Below are positions 5,837 to 10,566 of a stretch of DNA of 10,566 nt, one piece after another. Every line of letters starts with the position of its first letter. Within the stretch, counting starts at the first letter, position 1. The notes under the pieces are model-generated. The model saw only the letters and a program-made list of their open reading frames with translations, had not been told where the DNA came from and did not search any database. The stretch is taken from positions 1 to 10,566 of the forward strand of contig CABVEH010000026.1 of assembly GCA_902497215.1 (NCBI GenBank), in the 5' to 3' direction. The position numbers were made by a program, and so were the translations under genes. The DNA comes from an uncultured Eggerthellaceae bacterium. Lineage in GTDB: Bacteria > Actinomycetota > Coriobacteriia > Coriobacteriales > Eggerthellaceae.

Positions 5837-7201
5837 ATGCAACTTACGCCTGCCGAAATCGCCGAGACGCTTGCGATGGTGTCGCAGCAGAACCTGGACA
5901 TCCGCACCATAACCTTGAGCATGAACCTGCGCGGCTGCGTCGATTCCGACGTGCGGCGCGTCGCCGACAAGGTGTACGAGCGGCTGACCAGCGCGGCCGA
6001 GAAGCTGGTTCCCACGGCCGAGCAGCTGGAACGCGAGTACGGAATCCCGATCGTGAACAAGCGCCTTTCCGTGACGCCCATAGCCGAGGTGTGCGCGGCC
6101 TGCACGGGCGCCGACTATTCGCCGGTGGCGCAGGCCATGGACCGCGCGGCAAGCGAGGTGGGGGTCGATTTCGTCGGAGGCTTCTCGGCGCTGGTGCAGA
6201 AGGGCGCGTCGCGGTCCGACAACAACCTGATCGAAAGCATTCCCGAGGCGCTGGCAAGCACGTCGCGCGTGTGCTCGTCGGTGAACGTCGGGTCCACGCG
6301 CGCCGGCATAAACATGGACGCCGCGTTCAAGATGGCCGAGACCATCCTCGCCACGGCCGAGGCCACGGCGGACGCGCAGTGCATAGGGGCCGGCAAGCTG
6401 GTGGTGTTCTGCAACGCCGTCGAGGACAACCCCTTCATGGCGGGGGCCTTCCATGGCAGCGGCGAGGCCGACGAGGTCATAAACGTTGGCGTCAGCGGCC
6501 CTGGCGTCGTGCGTGCCGTGCTGGCCGACCTTCCGAAGGACGCCGACATCACAACGGTGGCCGAGGCCATCAAGGCCACGGCGTTCAAGATCACCCGCGC
6601 CGGCGAGCTGATGGCGCGCGAGGCGTCGAAACGCCTGGGCTATGCCAAGGGGATACTCGACCTGTCGCTGGCTCCCACGCCGGCGGAAGGCGATTCGGTC
6701 GCCGAGATACTTGAGGCCATCGGCATCGGCGAATGCGGCGGCCCGGGCACCACGGCCGCGCTTGCGATGCTCAACGACGCCGTGAAGAAGGGCGGCGTGA
6801 TGGCGTCTTCGTCCGTCGGCGGCCTGTCGGGTGCGTTCATCCCCGTGTCCGAGGACGCCGGCATGATCCGCGCCGCGCAGGACGGTGCGCTTTCCATATC
6901 GAAGCTCGAAGCCATGACGTGCGTGTGCTCGGTCGGCCTGGACATGATCGCCATCCCCGGCGACACCACCGTCGAGACCATATTCGGGATCATCGCCGAC
7001 GAGGCGGCCATAGGCATGATCAACAACAAGACCACCGCAGTGCGCCTCATCCCGGCCATCGGCAAGAAGGTCGGCGACGTGCTCGACTTCGGCGGCCTTC
7101 TGGGAAGCGCTCCGGTCATGCCCGTGAACCAATACGCCGGCACCGTGTTCGCCCATCGCGGCGGCCGCATGCCTGCGCCCCTCAACTCGCTGAAGAACTA
7201 A
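5837..7201 (+). CDS. UPF0210 / DUF711 (PFL family) protein of unknown function
   Basis: The 454-aa product matches the conserved UPF0210 family in length and sequence style. The N-terminus, [17 protein letters not shown] (20-36), is characteristic, as are the stretches near [37 protein letters not shown] and a glycine-rich C-terminal end. No signal peptide or membrane segment is seen, so it should be cytoplasmic. Structures exist for the family, but no reaction is established. In many bacteria it is paired with a small ACT-domain (UPF0237) protein; none is present here. Instead the gene follows the SNF transporter by 22 bp, with a good ribosome-binding site (AGGAAAGGA, 5821-5829). A role linked to amino-acid metabolism is inferred from that context only. 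Confidence 0.88.
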   Translation: MQLTPAEIAETLAMVSQQNLDIRTITLSMNLRGCVDSDVRRVADKVYERLTSAAEKLVPTAEQLEREYGIPIVNKRLSVTPIAEVCAACTGADYSPVAQAMDRAASEVGVDFVGGFSALVQKGASRSDNNLIESIPEALASTSRVCSSVNVGSTRAGINMDAAFKMAETILATAEATADAQCIGAGKLVVFCNAVEDNPFMAGAFHGSGEADEVINVGVSGPGVVRAVLADLPKDADITTVAEAIKATAFKITRAGELMAREASKRLGYAKGILDLSLAPTPAEGDSVAEILEAIGIGECGGPGTTAALAMLNDAVKKGGVMASSSVGGLSGAFIPVSEDAGMIRAAQDGALSISKLEAMTCVCSVGLDMIAIPGDTTVETIFGIIADEAAIGMINNKTTAVRLIPAIGKKVGDVLDFGGLLGSAPVMPVNQYAGTVFAHRGGRMPAPLNSLKN

Positions 7202-7213
7202 TTCGCGTGTTGG

Positions 7214-7241
7214 GGACGGGGTGGAGGCTTACACCCCGTCC
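7214..7241 (+). terminator. GC-rich hairpin after the UPF0210 gene
   Basis: A perfect 10-bp stem, GGACGGGGTG (7214-7223) with CACCCCGTCC (7232-7241), has an 8-nt loop and begins 12 nt after the stop codon. No T run follows, so it is either a terminator of the tract-less type described in high-GC bacteria or an mRNA 3'-end stabiliser. Its position between two transcription units favours a termination role. Confidence 0.55.
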
Positions 7242-7263
7242 GCGGATCAAGTGTCGCATCATG

Positions 7264-7301
7264 CAGCTATCGGCTCAACAGATAGCAAAACATCGGAATA
7301 T
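7264..7301 (+). promoter_or_regulatory. Dyad element upstream of the CoA ligase gene
   Basis: GCTATC (7266-7271) and GATAGC (7281-7286) form a perfect 6-bp dyad with a 9-nt gap, the same spacing as the dyad at 155-175 upstream of metN. The 38-nt blocks 7264-7301 and 153-190 agree at 28 positions, including CATCGG downstream of the dyad. Further dyads follow: AATATC with GATATT (7297-7302, 7314-7319) and CGCAGCT with AGCTGCG (7322-7328, 7365-7371). A TTGATA (7312-7317) resembles a -35 box, but no good -10 follows at normal spacing. The stretch 7242-7445 contains no gene that could be supported. Confidence 0.5.
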
Positions 7302-7445
7302 CGAATTACATTTGATATTGTCGCAGCTAAAGACTAGTGCTTTCATAGTTAACGCTGCTTTTCAAGCTGCGCTTTTGTACGAATCCGGACGTGCGCATGC
7401 GGCCAATGGCGGCGAAGTGCGAAACCGAAACAGAAAGAACCTCAG

Positions 7446-8783
7446 ATGGCTAAGAACATTCCCTACGACCAGAAGTACTACGACCCCGAGATCGAATGCA
7501 TGCCGCGCCCCGAGCTGGAGGCCATGCAGCTTCAGCGCTTGAAGGAAATGGTGCGCTACGCCTACGATAACACCGTCTACTACAAGCGCAGCTTCGACGA
7601 GGCAGGCGTGACCCCCGATGACATCAAGTCGCTCAAGGACATCGAGCGCTTCCCGTTCATCGACAAGAAGACCGAGCGCGAGACGCAGCACGTCGGAAGC
7701 TTCTTCGGCGAGATGTGCTCGGTTCCCGAGGAGGAGGTCATCTTCATGGCCACCTCGTCCGGGTCCACCGGCGTACCCACGGTCAGCCCCTTCACGCAGG
7801 AGGACTTCGACCTGTGGCAGGACACCGAGGCGCGTCTGTTCTGGCAGGCCGGCATGCGTCCGAACGACCGCTACGTGCACGGGCTCAACTTCGCGCTGTA
7901 CGTCGGCGGCCCCGACGTCATCGGCGCGCAGCGGCTGGGGGCGCTTGCCATCTGGGTGGGCGCGGTTCCAAGCGACCGCCTGCTGTTCGTGTTGAAGCAG
8001 TACCAGCCCACCGTCATATGGACCAGCCCCAGCTATGCCTGGACGCTTGGCGAGAAGGCCAAGGAGAAGGGCTTCGACCCGCGCACCGACTTCAGCATCC
8101 ACACCATAATCGTGGCCGGCGAGCCGGGCGGTTCCATCAAGTCCACCCGCGAGGCCATCGAGGACCTGTGGGGCGCCAAGGTCGTCGACTTCTTCGGCCT
8201 GTCCGACATCTACGGCGCCTGCGCCGCCATGTGCGAGGCGAAGGACGGGCTTCACATAGTGGAGGACCAGATACTCGTGGAGACGGTCGACCCGAGCACG
8301 GGCGAGGTTCTGGAGCCCGGCGAGCAGGGCGAGCTGGTCTACACTACGCTGATGAAGAAGGCGCGCCCCATGATCCGCTTCCGCACGGGCGACATCGGAT
8401 ACGTGTCCACCGAGAAGTGCAGCTGCGGGCGCACCTTGGCGCGCATTCACGTCACCGGGCGCAAGGACGAGATGTTCATCGTGGGCGCCGTCAACGTGTT
8501 CCCCACCGACATCGAATACGTCGTGCGTGCGGAGAAGGGCCTTACGGGCGAGTACTCCATCCGCGTGTACGACGAGAACTACACGACGCGGTACGAAGTG
8601 TCGGTCGAGCGCGCGCAGGGCTCCGACGAGGCGTATGATGAGGTAGCAAGGCGCGTGGAAGGCGCGCTGAAGACGCACACCGGCGTGCGTCCCGCGAAGG
8701 TGATAGTCTACGACGCGGGCAAGCTTGGCACCTCCAGCGAGCACAAGGCGTCTCGCTTCGTTGACGAAAGGACGGCGAAATAA
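7446..8783 (+). CDS. Phenylacetate-CoA ligase family (PaaK-like) acyl-adenylate-forming enzyme
   Basis: This should activate an aryl or aryl-acetic acid to its CoA thioester with ATP via an acyl-AMP intermediate, or run in reverse to yield ATP. The 445-aa product has the length of PaaK enzymes. Visible motifs are the phosphate loop SSGSTGVPT (104-112), FFGLSDIYG (249-257, aromatic/adenine pocket), RFRTGD (311-316) and GRKDEM (338-343) leading into the small C-terminal domain, plus a probable catalytic lysine at 434 (SSEHKAS). The CSCGRT stretch (325-330) is usual for the family. The acid substrate is not readable; phenylacetate, indoleacetate and benzoate-like acids are all possible. The ATG has only a weak purine-rich site (AGAAAGA). 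The stop overlaps the next ATG by one base (TAATG). Confidence 0.87.
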   Translation: MAKNIPYDQKYYDPEIECMPRPELEAMQLQRLKEMVRYAYDNTVYYKRSFDEAGVTPDDIKSLKDIERFPFIDKKTERETQHVGSFFGEMCSVPEEEVIFMATSSGSTGVPTVSPFTQEDFDLWQDTEARLFWQAGMRPNDRYVHGLNFALYVGGPDVIGAQRLGALAIWVGAVPSDRLLFVLKQYQPTVIWTSPSYAWTLGEKAKEKGFDPRTDFSIHTIIVAGEPGGSIKSTREAIEDLWGAKVVDFFGLSDIYGACAAMCEAKDGLHIVEDQILVETVDPSTGEVLEPGEQGELVYTTLMKKARPMIRFRTGDIGYVSTEKCSCGRTLARIHVTGRKDEMFIVGAVNVFPTDIEYVVRAEKGLTGEYSIRVYDENYTTRYEVSVERAQGSDEAYDEVARRVEGALKTHTGVRPAKVIVYDAGKLGTSSEHKASRFVDERTAK

Positions 8784-9439
8784 TGCCGAAGACGTTCTCC
8801 ATATCAGGGCAGCACTACCTTTTCGACGTCCAGACCTTCGCGCAGGTGGTCCTGGGCGCGGGCGGCGACGAATACCACTACGCGCTTTACGACCGCACCA
8901 CCCAGGGCGTCATCGACGACGTCGTCAGCCGCACCAGCGACCTTGGCGTCATATGCCAGACCACGCTCACGGCCGGCCCGATCGACCAGGAGCTCGACCG
9001 CGTCGGGCTCGAGTTCCACGAGCTCGCACGAAGCGCCCCGCGCATCGCGCTTCCGAAGAGCCACCCGATGGTGAACCTTCCCAGCATTAGGCTGGAAGAG
9101 ATGGAAGGCTATCCCTACGTCTACTTCTACCAGGGCGAGGACGCGCCCGACCACTTCTACGAGGAGGCGTTCGGGGCCGTGCCGCGCGACAAGGCCATCG
9201 CCTGCACCGACCGCGCGTCGCTTTCCGAGCTGATCGTCGCGCTGAACGGCTACACCGTCACCAGCGGAATCCTTGTGGGCGTCACCGACGGCACGCTGCT
9301 GACCACCGTCCCGATGGACACCGACCTCGAGTTGATGCTCGGCTACGTGACGCGCAAGGGTTCGACGCTTTCCGAGCTCGAGCAGAAGTTCGTCGACAGG
9401 CTGGGCTCGAACCTTCAGAAGTACGCGGCCCGCATGTAG
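8783..9439 (+). CDS. Stand-alone LysR-type effector-binding domain, no DNA-binding domain
   Basis: The 218-aa product resembles the periplasmic-binding-protein-like effector domain of LysR-type regulators. Signs are the region with TSDLGVICQT (51-60, where LysR proteins have a 'DLAI' strand), the hinge-like LPKSHPMVNLPSIRLEEMEGYPYV (about 90-112), and a C-terminal half ending in the usual helix ELEQKFVDRL (198-207). The N-terminal winged helix-turn-helix of about 60-90 residues is absent, and it cannot lie upstream because the start is fused to the CoA ligase stop (TAATG). No signal peptide is seen, so it is probably cytoplasmic. Coupling to the ligase suggests it binds that enzyme's substrate or product, or the ligase itself. 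A degenerate regulator is possible, but the intact frame and coupling argue for a maintained function. Confidence 0.72.
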   Translation: MPKTFSISGQHYLFDVQTFAQVVLGAGGDEYHYALYDRTTQGVIDDVVSRTSDLGVICQTTLTAGPIDQELDRVGLEFHELARSAPRIALPKSHPMVNLPSIRLEEMEGYPYVYFYQGEDAPDHFYEEAFGAVPRDKAIACTDRASLSELIVALNGYTVTSGILVGVTDGTLLTTVPMDTDLELMLGYVTRKGSTLSELEQKFVDRLGSNLQKYAARM

Positions 9440-9469
9440 CGCGGACGCGGGGAAGAGGCAACTCGGCAC

Positions 9470-10333
9470 ATGGAGCAGCTCGATCCATTCTGGTTCGTCA
9501 CGATAGTAACGCTGCTGTCGGGCGCGGGCGGCACGGGAATAGGCGGCCTGATAGGCGCGTTGTTCCGCACCGACAGCAATCGCGCCATAAGCCTTCTGCT
9601 CGCCTTCGCGGGAGGCGTCATGAGCGCGATGGTGTGCTTCGACCTGATCGCCGAGGCGGTAGAGGCTGCAGAATACGCCACTGACTGGGGGGTGTGGCTG
9701 GTGATTGGCGCGGTCGCGTTGGGCGTCGCGGTGGTCTACGGCCTGAACTTCGTCATCGACAGGCACACCAAGGACGAAGTGCCTCATTCCAGCGCCGAAG
9801 AGCATCCCCAGACCCACGACGACATCGACGAGCTGATCCATGCCGACCACTGGGCCGAGCACAGGCGATCAGGCCAGTCGCGTGCCGGACTGGTGATAGC
9901 GGGCATCGTCATGGCGGCGGCCATCGCGCTGCACAACATCCCGGAAGGCATGACCATCGGCGCCAGCTTCGCCATCTCCGACGACCTGTTCCTGGGAACG
10001 GGCATGACCATGGCGGTGCTCATCGGGCTGCACAACGTGCCGGAAGGCATGGCCGTTTCCGTGCCGCTCATCGGCGGCGGAATGGGCCGCGTGAAGGCGG
10101 TGCTCATAACCGCCACCTGCGGCATCCCCACGCTCATCGGCGCATGGCTGGGGCTTTGGCTGGGCGACGTCGGGCCCATGGGGCTGGCGGTCAGCCTCGG
10201 GTTCGCCTCGGGGGCGATGCTTTACGTGGTGTACGGCGAGATAATCCCCGAAGCCTTCCTGATGTACCGTTCGAAGCTCCCCGCGTTCGCCATCATTGCC
10301 GGCATTCTCCTCGGTATGGCGATGATCTTTTAG
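9470..10333 (+). CDS. ZIP family divalent metal transporter
   Basis: This is an inner-membrane carrier for zinc, iron or similar divalent cations, moving metal into the cytoplasm in characterised ZupT-like members. The 287-aa product has about eight hydrophobic segments. The two metal-binding helix motifs are plain: HNIPEG (155-160) and HNVPEG (188-193). A His/Asp/Glu-rich cytoplasmic loop (105-131, with six His) sits between TM3 and TM4, as is common in the family. The ATG is preceded by GGAAGAGG (9451-9458), somewhat far at 11 nt. The gene starts 30 bp after the LysR-like gene and is probably in the same transcript, although no functional link to CoA ligation is evident. Confidence 0.9.
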   Translation: MEQLDPFWFVTIVTLLSGAGGTGIGGLIGALFRTDSNRAISLLLAFAGGVMSAMVCFDLIAEAVEAAEYATDWGVWLVIGAVALGVAVVYGLNFVIDRHTKDEVPHSSAEEHPQTHDDIDELIHADHWAEHRRSGQSRAGLVIAGIVMAAAIALHNIPEGMTIGASFAISDDLFLGTGMTMAVLIGLHNVPEGMAVSVPLIGGGMGRVKAVLITATCGIPTLIGAWLGLWLGDVGPMGLAVSLGFASGAMLYVVYGEIIPEAFLMYRSKLPAFAIIAGILLGMAMIF

Positions 10334-10423
10334 GGAAGGGACGTCTGACGGCATCGCCCAACCGAATCCGCGTTCCGCTGCTCGCCTTCGGCTCGTGCGC
10401 TCCACTCCCTCGCCTTAATATGC

Positions 10424-10442
10424 GGCCCTTCGGGCCTCTTTT
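10424..10442 (+). terminator. Probable intrinsic terminator after the ZIP gene
   Basis: GGCCC (10424-10428) pairs with GGGCC (10432-10436) over a TTC loop, followed by TCTTTT (10437-10442). The stem is short but GC-only, and the T tract is present. It lies 91 nt after the ZIP stop. The rest of 10334-10502 contains no supported gene; an AT-rich stretch (10480-10496) could be an upstream promoter element for the next gene. Confidence 0.6.
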
Positions 10443-10502
10443 GTGTCTCAGACGGATTCTCTGGGCAACCCTGCGGCCCTATTATTAATATTTTCCTAAG
10501 CT

Positions 10503-10566
10503 GCATAGTTGGCAAAAGCGAGCGAGCGGCGCCTACAGTGGTTCTAATTCGCGCGAAAGGAACCGA
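10503..10566 (+). repeat. Leader element, copy 2 (plus strand), reaching the right edge
   Basis: This is the plus-strand homologue of 57-111: GCAT, TTGGCAAA (10509-10516), GAGCGAGCGGCGC (10520-10532), GGTTC, ATTCG, GCGAAAG (to 10559), with 46 of 55 aligned bases identical to copy 1. It ends in AAAGGAACC, which looks like a ribosome-binding site for a gene beginning just past 10566. GGTTC (10540-10544) can pair with GAACC (10560-10564), enclosing a TTCGCGCGAA palindrome, so the putative ribosome-binding site lies in a possible hairpin, as it does in copy 1. Confidence 0.6.

Noticed and set aside
5618..7156. 512-codon open frame on the minus strand
   Set aside because: It lies entirely opposite the UPF0210 gene and the end of the SNF gene. 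Its protein is Arg/His/Gly-rich with no family resemblance, as expected from GC-rich third-position shadowing.
7362..8744. 460-codon open frame on the minus strand
   Set aside because: It is antisense to the CoA ligase gene, which has clear catalytic motifs. The antisense product has none.
8804..9862. 352-codon open frame on the minus strand
   Set aside because: It spans parts of two well-supported plus-strand genes and shows no domain signature.
10330..10515. 61-codon minus-strand ORF after the ZIP gene
   Set aside because: It spans the terminator hairpin and has low-complexity content with no ribosome-binding site.

Overview
The window is GC-rich, tightly packed bacterial DNA with all eight complete genes on the + strand. 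GC-ending codons dominate, ATA isoleucine codons are frequent, and several genes sit in translationally coupled pairs. Together with the gene content and the family of dispersed non-coding elements, this suggests a high-GC actinobacterium of the Coriobacteriia, probably Eggerthellaceae. That placement is inference; there is no rRNA or marker gene to prove it.

Layout. Positions 1-261 hold a probable divergent leader (minus strand, for a gene running off the left edge) and the structured upstream region of metN. Positions 262-3085 are a methionine-type ABC importer: MetN ATPase, MetI permease and MetQ lipoprotein, closed by a strong intrinsic terminator at 3112-3150. Next comes a 122-bp near-perfect palindrome (3157-3278) with a diverged half-copy beside it, a REPIN/MITE-like element. 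Positions 3369-7201 are a three-gene run: a class I glutamine amidotransferase-like hydrolase with an unusual four-cysteine tail, a sodium:neurotransmitter-symporter-family (SNF) transporter, and a UPF0210/DUF711 protein of unknown function. After a GC-rich hairpin and a 244-bp regulatory gap, positions 7446-10333 hold a phenylacetate-CoA-ligase-like enzyme, a LysR-type ligand-binding domain with no DNA-binding domain, and a ZIP metal transporter. A terminator follows, then a leader for a gene just outside the right edge.

How the genes may work together. MetNIQ is a self-contained importer. The amidotransferase and SNF genes are one base apart, suggesting uptake of an amino acid or amine coupled to hydrolysis of a gamma-glutamyl or similar amide. 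The CoA ligase and the orphan LysR effector domain overlap by one base, suggesting that the effector domain senses or handles the ligase's aryl-acid substrate or product.

The most unexpected signals are non-coding. A 57-nt leader element occurs at both edges of the window in inverted orientation (46 of 55 aligned bases identical). A different 38-nt dyad element lies upstream of both metN and the CoA ligase gene (28 of 38 identical, with the stem preserved by a G-U wobble). Both were found by eye and need genome-wide searching.
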